Origin: Victivallales bacterium
GTDB taxonomy: Bacteria; Verrucomicrobiota; Lentisphaeria; Victivallales; JAADHT01
DNA length: 13,596 nucleotides
Assembly: GCA_016930955.1 (NCBI GenBank)
Contig: JAFGFR010000085.1
Coordinates: 1 to 13,596, forward strand
Direction of reading: 5' to 3'
The notes under the pieces were generated by a model. The model searched no databases. It saw only the letters and a program-made list of their open reading frames with translations, and had not been told where the DNA came from. This document shows, one piece after another, positions 6,473 through 13,561 of the stretch (the first letter of the stretch is position 1; each line of letters starts with the position of its first letter). Position numbers and translations under genes: made by a program.

Positions 6473-6967
6473 TCACTTGAGTTTCTTCAGCCCAGCCTTG
6501 ACAACCTTCTCCACGTCGTTGGGATGGCCGTCAAAGACAAGCTTGCCCTCTCCGTCAAAAACAAAGACCTTGGGTATTCCACTGAAACTCACCGGCCCAT
6601 GGCTCGCGGGATTCGTGGTTATCGTGAACTCAAGCTTGCTCTTCTTCACGATCTCCAGAATCTGATCGTTACTGGCCTGCTGCGCATGCATCCCGATAAG
6701 CACCAGACCCTTCTTGCGGTACTTCTTGTCAAGTTTCGCGAGCTTAGGCAGACTCGCGAGACAGGGAGGGCAGCGCCATCCCCAAAACTCGATGACCACG
6801 ACTTTTCCTTGCAGCTCATCGAGCTTGACCTCCGGGCCGGAGATGATCTCCCCAAGCTTCCACTCGGTGATGTTGTGGTCAGGGACATCGCCCTTATTCT
6901 GACCGAAAACCACCGGCATCGCCAAAACAACCACAAGCAAAACAACAAACAACGCCAAAACCCTCAT
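6473..6967 (-). CDS. TlpA/ResA-like exported thioredoxin-fold protein
   Basis: This 164-residue protein has a signal peptide or N-terminal anchor (residues 1-22, ending MPVVFG). The thioredoxin fold follows: VVVIEFWGWRCPPCLASLP, with the redox pair Cys66-Pro-Pro-Cys69; LVLIGMHAQQ; and the cis-proline strand GIPKVFVFDGEGKLVFDGH (Pro132). This is the AhpC/TSA-Redoxin branch of membrane-facing thiol reductases such as TlpA and ResA, which reduce or reshuffle disulphides of exported proteins. The substrate is unknown. A strong GGAGG lies 6 bp before the ATG. It is the first clear gene of the unit with ftsA, ftsZ and the QC-like lipoprotein, an unusual neighbour for division genes. It may supply redox control for envelope proteins made at the septum; that is inference from position only. 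Confidence 0.88.
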   Translation of the reverse strand: MRVLALFVVLLVVVLAMPVVFGQNKGDVPDHNITEWKLGEIISGPEVKLDELQGKVVVIEFWGWRCPPCLASLPKLAKLDKKYRKKGLVLIGMHAQQASNDQILEIVKKSKLEFTITTNPASHGPVSFSGIPKVFVFDGEGKLVFDGHPNDVEKVVKAGLKKLK

Positions 6968-6970
6968 GAC

Positions 6971-7168
6971 CTACCTCCATCCTTTAAGAAAATACCGACT
7001 CAAATCCACCTTGCTTGCCCAGATGCTGACGCACACCACCCGCATCCAAACCCGCAGTCCGTCAAAAAACAACACGATATAGTCTAAAGCTTCAACAAAA
7101 AATTTCAAGGACATCAAAAAATACAGCCACTGAATGCTTTTTTTCCCTTTCAGCCCTTGATGTGGCAC
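6971..7168 (-). CDS. Possible small hydrophobic protein leading the tlpA-ftsAZ operon
   Basis: A frame of up to 65 codons (GTG at 7168, internal ATG at 7114) ends at TAG 6971-6973, three bases before the TlpA-like ATG. Its last codons contain the GGAGG that serves as the ribosome site of the next gene. Residues about 13-40 and 42-56 are rich in Phe, Trp, Leu and Val, like one or two membrane segments. No family is recognised, neither start has a clear ribosome site, and the 5' part overlaps the tRNA promoter on the other strand. It may simply be the T-rich leader of the operon read as protein. Confidence 0.22.
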   Translation of the reverse strand: MPHQGLKGKKSIQWLYFLMSLKFFVEALDYIVLFFDGLRVWMRVVCVSIWASKVDLSRYFLKGWR

Positions 7169-7184
7169 CAGAATGTAATATAAT
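7157..7184 (+). promoter_or_regulatory. Promoter of the tRNA-Ser gene
   Basis: TTGATG (7157-7162) and a perfect TATAAT (7179-7184) are separated by 16 bp, 42 bp before the mature tRNA 5' end. Transcription would begin near 7191. Confidence 0.6.
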
Positions 7185-7200
7185 AATCCGCGAAGATAGC

Positions 7201-7215
7201 AATACCCCCGGTATT
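7201..7215. other. Perfect palindrome in the tRNA leader
   Basis: AATACC and GGTATT flank a CCC centre. The element lies between the predicted transcription start and the mature tRNA. It could fold as a 6-bp hairpin in the precursor or bind a protein. Confidence 0.4.
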
Positions 7216-7226
7216 TGTGCTTGTTG

Positions 7227-7316
7227 GGAGAGGTGGCTGAGCGGCTGAAAGCACAGGTTTGCTAAACCTGCGTACGGGTAACCGTACCGGGGGTTCAAAT
7301 CCCCCCCTCTCCGCCA
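7227..7316 (+). tRNA. tRNA-Ser (anticodon GCU)
   Basis: A complete class II tRNA reading AGC/AGU serine codons. The acceptor stem GGAGAGG (7227-7233) pairs with CCTCTCC (7306-7312), followed by discriminator G and an encoded CCA (7314-7316). The anticodon stem CAGGT/ACCTG encloses the loop TTGCTAA with anticodon GCT at 7261-7263. The long variable arm (CGTACGGGTAACCGTACC region) is typical of serine. The T arm is GGGGG-TTCAAAT-CCCCC. I saw no second copy of its 3' end in the window, so there is no sign of an integrated element at this tRNA. Confidence 0.97.
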
Positions 7317-7328
7317 TATCCAGACTCC

Positions 7329-7372
7329 AGAGCCAATTTCAGAACTCCGCGTGAACCGCGTCGGGCTCTTTT
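7329..7372 (+). terminator. Candidate terminator after the tRNA
   Basis: AGAGCC (7329-7334) and GGCTCT (7364-7369) can pair around an inner CGCG-TGAAC-CGCG hairpin, with TTTT at 7369-7372 closing the structure. The outer stem is short and its loop long, so termination strength is doubtful. Confidence 0.35.
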
Positions 7373-7408
7373 GGCTCGAATGCCACGCCGGAGCGGTCGG
7401 GATGTGAG

Positions 7409-7427
7409 TTGAAAACGTTCGGTTCAA
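7409..7427. promoter_or_regulatory. Possible operator upstream of the sulfatase
   Basis: TTGAA and TTCAA arms flank nine bases that include the palindrome AACGTT. The element ends 18 bp before the sulfatase ATG, covering the expected promoter to ribosome-site region. The TGAAAACG half resembles LacI-family sites, but the halves are not symmetric. Confidence 0.22.
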
Positions 7428-7445
7428 ATGAGAAAGGGCGCATAG

Positions 7446-8918
7446 ATGTCACGACCTAACATTATTCTTATCCTTTGCGATCAGATGCGCGGCGACGCAT
7501 GGGGCGCAGATGGTAATCGTTATATCCAAACACCTAACCTTGACTACCTTGCTTCCTTAGGCACGCGGTTCTCTCACGCCTATTCCGCTGTGCCATCCTG
7601 TCTTCCCGCACGGGCAAGTCTCTGGACAGGACAGAACCAGTGGCACACAGGTGTGCTGGGCATGGGGCGTGGACAGGGACCCATCCCCAACGATTTCCCG
7701 CATACTCTGGCAGGTGAATTGACACAGGCAGGCTATCGCACGCATCTGGTCGGCAAAGGCCATTTCCATCCAAATCGCACGCCCATGGGCTTTGAGACAA
7801 TGGAGCTTGACGAGTCAGGACGCATGCCTGACAGCGATTATCGCGTCTGGTTCGCCAAACACGCGCCCGAGGGCGTAACACCGGACGACCACGGTGTAGA
7901 TTGGAACTCCTGGCATGCCCGACCCTGGCATACGGAGGAGCGCCTGCACCCGACCTGCTGGACCATGACGCGCTCACTGGATTTTCTGGAGGCGCATGAC
8001 GATAACCGCGCTTTCTTTCTGAATATTTCCTTTGCGCGCCCTCATTCACCCTATGTGCCGCCGGAGCACTACTTTAACATGTATGTCGGAGCCGAATTGC
8101 CGGAACCTTATCTGGGTGAGTGGTCGACCATGCATGATGATCCTGAAACGTCCATCGATCGAAACGCTTGGCGGGGCAGGATGCCACCCGAGCAGATCCG
8201 ACGTGCCCGCGCCGGATACTACGGGTCTATCTCGTTTATCGACACACAGATCGGTCGATTGTTGAACTGGATGCAAAGCGAACGCCCGAAGGCCTTCGAG
8301 AATACCTGTTTCCTGTTCGCATCGGATCACGGCGACATGCAGGGCGACCACAATCTCTGGCGCAAGACATGCGCCTATAACGGGAGCACGCGTATCCCCT
8401 TCTTCGTTGTCCCCCCGCCTATACAGGGCAAGCCCCAGCGAAGTCTTGCCGATGAGGTGGTCGAGCTGCGGGATGTAATGCCGACGCTTCTCGATGTGGC
8501 CGGGATCGAGATCCCCTGTACGGTAGACGGGCACAGCCTTCTGCCGCTGCTGACCGGGCACCCAAAGGATTGGCGTGAATACATTCACGGCGAGCACTGC
8601 TGGTGCTATTCCAGAGAGCAGGAGATGCAGTATGTGACCGATGGGACGCGTAAGTTCATCTGGCTGCCCAGGATCGGGGTGGAACAGTTCTTCGACCTGA
8701 ACCGGGATCCCGGCGAAACTTGCAACCTGATCGACGACCCGACCTACGCCGACGAAGCCAATAAATGGCGCAGCTTTCTTGTCAAGGAACTGGAGGAACG
8801 CAGTTGTGGCTGGGTCGAGAATGGAAGGCTGTGCTGCCCAAACAATCATCCACTGGTTTCCCCATTCAAAGATGTCAGATGGGCGGGAACCAAACCAAGC
8901 ACTGCAGGCGACGCCTGA
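7446..8918 (+). CDS. Family S1 (formylglycine-dependent) sulfatase, no signal peptide
   Basis: This 490-residue alkaline-phosphatase-fold sulfatase hydrolyses sulfate esters. The N-terminal strand PNIILILCDQMRGD carries metal-binding Asp12-Gln13. The active-site signature is SCLPARASLWTG (51-62), where Cys52 would be converted to formylglycine by an FGE or anaerobic maturase encoded elsewhere. Downstream are GKGHF (103-107), ARPHSPYVPP (197-206, catalytic His region), and SDHGD (293-297) with the second metal Asp294-His295. The C-terminal domain follows (ELRDVMPTLLDVAGI, LTG). The chain begins directly with the catalytic strand, so it has no secretion signal and would act in the cytoplasm on imported sulfated sugars. 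AAAGGG lies 9 bp before the ATG. The substrate cannot be named. No glycosidase or transporter is adjacent. Genes flank it as separate units: tRNA upstream, TolB-like gene downstream. Confidence 0.93.
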   Translation: MSRPNIILILCDQMRGDAWGADGNRYIQTPNLDYLASLGTRFSHAYSAVPSCLPARASLWTGQNQWHTGVLGMGRGQGPIPNDFPHTLAGELTQAGYRTHLVGKGHFHPNRTPMGFETMELDESGRMPDSDYRVWFAKHAPEGVTPDDHGVDWNSWHARPWHTEERLHPTCWTMTRSLDFLEAHDDNRAFFLNISFARPHSPYVPPEHYFNMYVGAELPEPYLGEWSTMHDDPETSIDRNAWRGRMPPEQIRRARAGYYGSISFIDTQIGRLLNWMQSERPKAFENTCFLFASDHGDMQGDHNLWRKTCAYNGSTRIPFFVVPPPIQGKPQRSLADEVVELRDVMPTLLDVAGIEIPCTVDGHSLLPLLTGHPKDWREYIHGEHCWCYSREQEMQYVTDGTRKFIWLPRIGVEQFFDLNRDPGETCNLIDDPTYADEANKWRSFLVKELEERSCGWVENGRLCCPNNHPLVSPFKDVRWAGTKPSTAGDA

Positions 8919-8941
8919 CACTGGATTTGCGAACTTCGCAA
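8905..8941. other. Two consecutive palindromes at the sulfatase 3' end
   Basis: CAGGCG-A-CGCCTG (8905-8917) spans the last codons and stop. TTGCGAA-C-TTCGCAA (8927-8941) follows 9 bp later. Both can fold as small hairpins in RNA. Neither is followed by a T run, so they are more likely transcript-protecting or protein-binding sites than a classical terminator. Confidence 0.45.
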
Positions 8942-8963
8942 GACAAGGATAGGTTGACAAGGT

Positions 8964-8990
8964 GATAAAGATAAGCGATAAGGGATAAGG
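8964..8990. repeat. Short GATAA-type tandem repeat
   Basis: GATAA recurs four times at 8964, 8970, 8977 and 8984, a period of 6-7 bp with GG between later units. It lies in the 257-bp gap between the sulfatase and the TolB-like gene. Confidence 0.6.
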
Positions 8991-9030
8991 GGGAAGAAGA
9001 AAAACTTCCTTACCCACATTACCTCTTTGT

Positions 9031-9054
9031 GAAATCGAAATCGAAATCGGGATC
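9031..9054. repeat. Hexanucleotide tandem repeat GAAATC
   Basis: GAAATC occurs three times in tandem (9031-9048), then GGGATC as a degenerate fourth unit. The 8942-9175 gap otherwise holds only a weak promoter-like pair (TTGAAA 9084-9089, TAACTT 9107-9112) and the ribosome site of the next gene. Confidence 0.65.
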
Positions 9055-9175
9055 GAATTTGACTGGAGCTTTGCAATGTGCTCTTGAAATAACAGAAGGT
9101 GTGGACTAACTTGAGTGGGTGTTGCCTGTGTTTTCCCTGGGCCCGTGTTGAAAATGAGACAGAGGTAAGAAAAAA

Positions 9176-10381
9176 ATGTGTCCTAGATTCATAGCTTCCT
9201 GCAGGGTTCCCCTTGGGCTTGTCTTTTCCGCGGCATTGGTCACACTGTCGCTCTCCTGCAATGTATTCGCGCAGAACATCAGTGTAAGGAAGGCCGCACA
9301 GGCTCAGAACCCGACCTTGTTCTTTGCCGGTGTCGCCGGCAGCGCAGAGATGTCCAGGCAGGTCGAGAAGGATTTGACCAACTGTGGCTGGTTCGATTTG
9401 GTGAGGGACAGTGCGGCAGACTATGCGGTCAGAGGGCAGTTATCCGCACAGGTGCTGGAAATTGAGCTTCTGAGGGGAGGAGCCGCGGTGCAGAAACTCC
9501 GGGTCAACGTAGCACCCTCAGCCATGGAAGCAGCATCACGGCAGGCCGTTGACGCAATGCTCAAACGACTTTTTGATGTTGAGAAGCTCTGCACCTCGGT
9601 GATTGCATTTTGTGCCCGGACCCGGCCTGGAGCAAAGGAGATTTTCATCGCCGACTACGACGGCTCCAATGTGCGGCAGGCCACGCGAAACGCTACTCTT
9701 TCCGTCGAGCCCGACTGGGGGCCGGGACAGAAAAGACTCGTCTACACCGTGTACGGCAAGGCTTCGACAAACGTCGTCGAGTACGACGTGTCAAGCAGTC
9801 GGAGCCGACGGCTTCTGAGCTTTCCAGGGCTGAACGCCGGGGCTGCCGTATCCCCCGACGGGCGTTTCTTAGCGGCAATACTCAGCAAGGACGGCAGTGT
9901 GGACCTTTACCTCAAATCGCTTGAGGGGGCGTGGATGCGCAGGCTGACCGACGACATTGCCTCCGAGTCCTCCCCCTGCTGGTCGCCCACCGGCGGCAGG
10001 ATATGCTATGTCTCGGATATTTCCGGGAGGCCACAGTTGTATGTTGTCAACGCTGCCGGCGGTCGACCGACAAGACTCGGCACGATGGGGACGGAAGCCG
10101 TCAGCCCGGACTGGTCCGCGGACAACAAAATCATCTATTCAGCAAAAATGGGCGCGAGCTATGCCCTCGCGCTACTGGACCTCGAAGGGAAAATTCCACC
10201 AAGGGCGGTGATCCAGGCCGCCGGCGACTGGGAAAGCCCGTCGTGGGCTCCAGACAACAGGCACGTCGTGGCCACGCGCACATTTGATGGCAGGTCCGAC
10301 ATCTACGTGATTGACACTTGGACCGGGAAGGCCAGGCGGATACTTGCCGGGAAAATACCTTTCTCCATGCCTGCATGGTGA
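9176..10381 (+). CDS. tolB: TolB-like periplasmic beta-propeller protein
   Basis: This 401-residue protein has a signal peptide of about 32 residues ending VFA before Gln33. A TolB N-terminal domain follows (PTLFFAGVAGS through KDLTNCGWFDLV, to about residue 145). A C-terminal propeller has at least five PD40/WD40-like blades: EIFIADYDGSNVRQAT, VSPDGRFLAAILS, CWSPTGGRICYVSD, SPDWSADNKIIYSA and SWAPDNRHVVATRTFDGRSDIYVID. In Proteobacteria TolB works with Pal and TolA at the division septum and outer membrane. Those partners are not adjacent here, and the next gene, 21 bp on, is a DUF58 protein. AGAGG lies 10 bp before the ATG. The length matches ordinary TolB (about 400-430). An unrelated PD40 propeller is possible, but the N-terminal domain supports TolB. 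Confidence 0.85.
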   Translation: MCPRFIASCRVPLGLVFSAALVTLSLSCNVFAQNISVRKAAQAQNPTLFFAGVAGSAEMSRQVEKDLTNCGWFDLVRDSAADYAVRGQLSAQVLEIELLRGGAAVQKLRVNVAPSAMEAASRQAVDAMLKRLFDVEKLCTSVIAFCARTRPGAKEIFIADYDGSNVRQATRNATLSVEPDWGPGQKRLVYTVYGKASTNVVEYDVSSSRSRRLLSFPGLNAGAAVSPDGRFLAAILSKDGSVDLYLKSLEGAWMRRLTDDIASESSPCWSPTGGRICYVSDISGRPQLYVVNAAGGRPTRLGTMGTEAVSPDWSADNKIIYSAKMGASYALALLDLEGKIPPRAVIQAAGDWESPSWAPDNRHVVATRTFDGRSDIYVIDTWTGKARRILAGKIPFSMPAW

Positions 10382-10402
10382 TTCCCGATTGGACAGCAGA
10401 AC

Positions 10403-11770
10403 ATGCCGATTGCAATGCCGAAACACAGTAGGCCGTGGCAGTTCTTAAGGTCGTTGCATCGGCGTTTCCGCTCGGGACCTGAGTGGATTGACCTGCCGGA
10501 TTTCCTCAGGAAAAAAGAGGGAAAATACCAGTCGCCCACATTGTTGATGCTCGCATGGGCCTATGCAATTTATGTGAGGGTGCTTACAGTCCCCGGCAGG
10601 ATGATCATATCCACAGTCGGGCTGCTCTTGTTCTACAGTTTGATCATTGAGGGGCCGACAAGGATTTTTGCCTTCATCGTCCTTGCATTGCTGGCAGTGG
10701 ATGTTCTGGCAGGCTTTGTCTTCAGACCCAGGCTGTCGATCTCCCGCAAGTTGCCCGAAAGGGCGAGGGCTGGCAGTCCCGTGCATATAGAATACAACAT
10801 AACCAATCTCAGGAAATTGCCGGCATGGAACCTTCGGCTGGATCCCATTGGACAGCAGAAATGGTTGAAGTTCGAGGCTGACATAGCTTCACTGGATTAT
10901 GTCCCGCCACGCGGGAGCGTGAGGGCAAGGGCCTGCATACAGACTGAGAGGCGTGGAGAGTATGTCCTCAAGCCCCCCATTGCCTCGGCGGCATTTCCCT
11001 TCGGGATCGTCAAATGGACCTGCAGTGGGGGCTCCTCTCAGAGGCTGCTCATATATCCAGCTTTCGAGCCCCTGAACAGCCTGAGTCTGCCATTGAGCTC
11101 GCGTCTGCAGCGAGAGGGGTTGTCCATGGTGTCCAGGGTCGGGGAGTCGCAGGAATTTCACGCATGTCGTGACTTCCGCACAGGCGACAACGCCAAGCAT
11201 ATCCACTGGCCGACCACAGCCAGGAGGGGACAGCTTATCGTCAGGGAGTTCCAGGAGGAGTTTTTGTGCAGGGTCGCCGTGGTTCTCGACACCTTTATCC
11301 GCCAGCGGAGGTTCTTTTGCCCATCGAGACCGCGCAAGGGGCACCCGCGGCTCGAGGCCGCGCTGGCGCTCACCGCGGCATTGTCGCATAAGCTCGCTCA
11401 CGGTGACTATGTCGTCGACATTTTTGCCGCCGGTCCAAGCGTATATCACTTCAAGGGAGGGAGAAGCCTCGCACAGATCGACCAGATACTCGACATACTT
11501 GCCTGTGTCGAGTCCGAGGTCAAGGACCCGATGCCCTTGCTGTCGGGGAAGATGCTGGATGAGATCTCGGGCATCGGCAGCGCGGTGCTGCTTCTCCTCG
11601 GATGGGATCAGGCACGCAAGGAGTTGGTCGAGAGCCTGGGTCGCCATGGCATCGCACTCAAGGTCGTGATCCTGGGTGACCAAGCAGACGCACATGCCGG
11701 CAGGGCACCCGAAAACTGCATCTTCATCTCCCCGGAGCAAGTGCTTTCCGGGCAAATCAGAGACCTCTGA
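10403..11770 (+). CDS. DUF58 (von Willebrand A-like) membrane protein
   Basis: This 455-residue protein has an N-terminal cytoplasmic arm and two adjacent membrane segments (about 68-83 and 87-106). A beta-rich domain follows (110-240). The DUF58 signature lies at about 256-284: CRDFRTGDNAKHIHWPTTARR, then QLIVREF. A vWA-like C-terminal half begins VAVVLDT (291-297). DUF58 proteins usually sit beside a MoxR AAA ATPase and transglutaminase-like protein and are thought to act in envelope protein assembly or stress. Neither neighbour is present, since the next gene is convergent uxaC. The ATG at 10403 has no clear ribosome site; an ATG at 10415 is an alternative start. A 21-bp gap from the TolB-like gene implies co-transcription. 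The region 11771-11802 between the convergent genes shows no hairpin. Confidence 0.88.
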   Translation: MPIAMPKHSRPWQFLRSLHRRFRSGPEWIDLPDFLRKKEGKYQSPTLLMLAWAYAIYVRVLTVPGRMIISTVGLLLFYSLIIEGPTRIFAFIVLALLAVDVLAGFVFRPRLSISRKLPERARAGSPVHIEYNITNLRKLPAWNLRLDPIGQQKWLKFEADIASLDYVPPRGSVRARACIQTERRGEYVLKPPIASAAFPFGIVKWTCSGGSSQRLLIYPAFEPLNSLSLPLSSRLQREGLSMVSRVGESQEFHACRDFRTGDNAKHIHWPTTARRGQLIVREFQEEFLCRVAVVLDTFIRQRRFFCPSRPRKGHPRLEAALALTAALSHKLAHGDYVVDIFAAGPSVYHFKGGRSLAQIDQILDILACVESEVKDPMPLLSGKMLDEISGIGSAVLLLLGWDQARKELVESLGRHGIALKVVILGDQADAHAGRAPENCIFISPEQVLSGQIRDL

Positions 11771-11802
11771 GCCGGCCGACTTGTAACGGATTCAGTTCTC
11801 AT

Positions 11803-13170
11803 TCAGATGCCGAAGAACTCCTTCGGCCCAAAGTAGCACATCCTCTCCGCAAGCTTCGTCGCGACCCACAGTGGCATCTGACCGCGCTCGACCATGCCCC
11901 CGAGCACATCTGAAAGCACCCTGCGGAACATCTCGAAGCGCGACCCGTAGGAAAGCAATTTTCTGCTGTCGGAAACCATCCCCGCGAAATTCGCAAACAA
12001 ATCCACGCTGCCGATGTACTCAAGCTGGCGCCTCATCCCTATCGGATTGTCACAAAGCCACCATGCCGAGCCCAAGGCCACCTTCGACCCGAATGCACGG
12101 GCAAGCGTGGCCAAAGTCGCCTGGTGACCCGGCTCGAGACAGTACAAAACCACCTTCAGACGATCGTCAAAACGGTTCAGGAATCCCCTCAACGGGCCGA
12201 GAATATCTATGTGATGATCCGAGACGTCCCCACCCACATCAGGCCCCAGCGAGTCGTGCAGACTTGCCCTCACGTCCCTTATCGCCCCGATATGGAGCTG
12301 GAATACCCAGCCCTTCTCGGCATCCATCTCCGCCATCTCACCCAGAATGTAGCTCTTGAATATGCCGCACTCGGTGTCGGAGATCTGTTTGCCGGAAAAG
12401 GCCTTGTCGAACACCAAGGCGGCGTCGGATTCGGCGGCACAGCCGCAGTAGGGCTTGTCAACCCCGTGGTCACTAGCCTTGCAACCTCTCTCGGCAAAAT
12501 AGTCATGCGAATCCCGCAAAATCTGGATTAGTGACGGCAGGGAATCTATGCTTGCATTGAAGCGTGTGCCCAGGGAGGCGATGTAGCTTTCCCAGGCGGG
12601 CAGGTGTATGTTCATGGCCTTGTCGGGCCGCCATGTCGGACGTACAAGCAGGCGCCCGGCAAGAGCGTTCACGCAAACATGCTCGTCAAGGACATCCACC
12701 GGGTCGTCCGTCGAGCACATCACCTCGACTCCTATCCTCTCAAGCAATGCCAAAGGCCTCGAGCTTTCCTGCGCCAGCACCGCAGAGGCCTTGTCCCAGA
12801 TCATCCGACCCGTTTCAGGCCCCAAAACCTCCGCTATCCCAAGATATCGCCTCAGATCAAGATGTATCCACTCGTAGACGGGATTGCCCGCTATCTCAGG
12901 GAAAACTCCAGCCATCCTCATCCACTTCTCGAAAGGTGGCGCACCGCCGGCGATGAACTCCTCCCCTACAGAACGCTTCCTCAACACCTCCCACACGTAA
13001 TGATCCGTCGCCGCGAAAAGCCGCCAGGGATCGCTGTAGTTCACATTCGCGGCAAGCTCCCCCACATTCGCATGATTGTGCGGATCGACAACCGGCAGCC
13101 CCCCGACCTCGCCGAATATCTCCATCCCCGCGCCGTTCCCTATCAGATAGCTATCCCCTAAAAAATCCAT
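11803..13170 (-). CDS. uxaC: Glucuronate isomerase
   Basis: This 455-residue TIM-barrel enzyme of the amidohydrolase superfamily interconverts D-glucuronate and D-fructuronate (also galacturonate and tagaturonate), the first step of uronate catabolism in the cytoplasm. Landmarks shared with E. coli UxaC are DPHNHA (29-34, replacing DYHCHL but keeping the His-x-His metal pair), GNPVYEWIHLDLRR, STDDP (153-157), TWRPDKAMNI (179-188), QLHIGAIRD, LGPDVGGD, VLYCLEPGH, and SAWWLCDNPIGMRRQLEYI followed by GMVSDSRKLLSYGSRFEMFRR. The length is normal. The minus-strand start has GGAGG twelve bases upstream and GGTGA closer. The gene is alone on its strand, convergent with the DUF58 gene. No other uronate genes (uxuA, uxuB, kdgK) are in the window. 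Confidence 0.95.
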   Translation of the reverse strand: MDFLGDSYLIGNGAGMEIFGEVGGLPVVDPHNHANVGELAANVNYSDPWRLFAATDHYVWEVLRKRSVGEEFIAGGAPPFEKWMRMAGVFPEIAGNPVYEWIHLDLRRYLGIAEVLGPETGRMIWDKASAVLAQESSRPLALLERIGVEVMCSTDDPVDVLDEHVCVNALAGRLLVRPTWRPDKAMNIHLPAWESYIASLGTRFNASIDSLPSLIQILRDSHDYFAERGCKASDHGVDKPYCGCAAESDAALVFDKAFSGKQISDTECGIFKSYILGEMAEMDAEKGWVFQLHIGAIRDVRASLHDSLGPDVGGDVSDHHIDILGPLRGFLNRFDDRLKVVLYCLEPGHQATLATLARAFGSKVALGSAWWLCDNPIGMRRQLEYIGSVDLFANFAGMVSDSRKLLSYGSRFEMFRRVLSDVLGGMVERGQMPLWVATKLAERMCYFGPKEFFGI

Positions 13171-13225
13171 AAAATATCACCGCCTCCATAAATAAGATGA
13201 AAAATCAAATCTGAACTCCCTCCAA

Positions 13226-13253
13226 TATATACCCCCACACACGCCCTTTTCAA
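13226..13253 (-). promoter_or_regulatory. Candidate sigma70-type promoter of uxaC
   Basis: On the minus strand TTGAAA (13253-13248) and TATATA (13231-13226) are separated by 16 bp. The start would fall near 13219, about 49 nt before the ATG. A weaker pair, TTTCAA (13427-13422) and TATATA (13405-13400), lies further upstream. Confidence 0.42.
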
Positions 13254-13515
13254 ATATAGGGACGGAAATGTGACAATGTAGGAACGGAGTATTTGCAGCT
13301 TGGGATGCTTGGAGAGTGAGGGGGTAAGAACTGACGGAGTATTTTCCTTCCCCTCCCCTCCACATGCCTTGCCCATCTGGAGTCCACACACACAGAAGAT
13401 ATATAAGAACCGCCAATCTTCTTGAAAAATTTCTATCCTCTCCGTTTGAAAAGGTAGCCTGATCATGCTAAAATACTTCTACCGGAAATTTTCTACGACA
13501 CCAAAAAGATTGTCT
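13254..13515. other. Non-coding stretch between uxaC and the insertion sequence
   Basis: I see no convincing gene here. Notable content is the 11-mer ACGGAGTATTT repeated at 13284-13294 and 13334-13344, exactly 50 bp apart. A purine-rich run (about 13310-13328) is followed by a pyrimidine-rich run (about 13342-13362), which could pair imperfectly. The rest is AT-rich flank of the insertion sequence. Confidence 0.5.
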
Positions 13516-13534
13516 TGTCCTGAAATAAGTTGAC

Positions 13535-13558
13535 ACTTGCCAGAAAGGAAAGGCAAGT
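13535..13558 (+). promoter_or_regulatory. Hairpin covering the transposase ribosome site
   Basis: ACTTGCC (13535-13541) pairs perfectly with GGCAAGT (13552-13558) around a 10-nt loop. The likely ribosome site AAAGG (13549-13553) lies partly in the loop and partly in the right arm, so folding would hinder initiation at 13562. Confidence 0.45.
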
Positions 13559-13561
13559 TGC

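Noticed and set aside
7294..7316. tRNA 3' end as a possible attachment site for an integrated element
   Set aside because: No second copy of the tRNA 3' segment, and no integrase gene, is seen in the window.
7092..7427. Minus-strand open frame across the tRNA, containing GGDLNPRYGYPYAGLANL
   Set aside because: This peptide is the well-known antisense translation of a tRNA-Ser gene and is not a real protein.
10388..10860. 14-bp exact repeat ATTGGACAGCAGAA at 10388-10401 and 10847-10860
   Set aside because: One copy is inside the DUF58 coding region. A single 14-mer match is expected about once in several windows of this size by chance.
13158..13466. 102-codon minus-strand open frame upstream of uxaC
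   Set aside because: It overlaps the uxaC start and promoter candidate, has low-complexity content and no ribosome site, and resembles nothing known.
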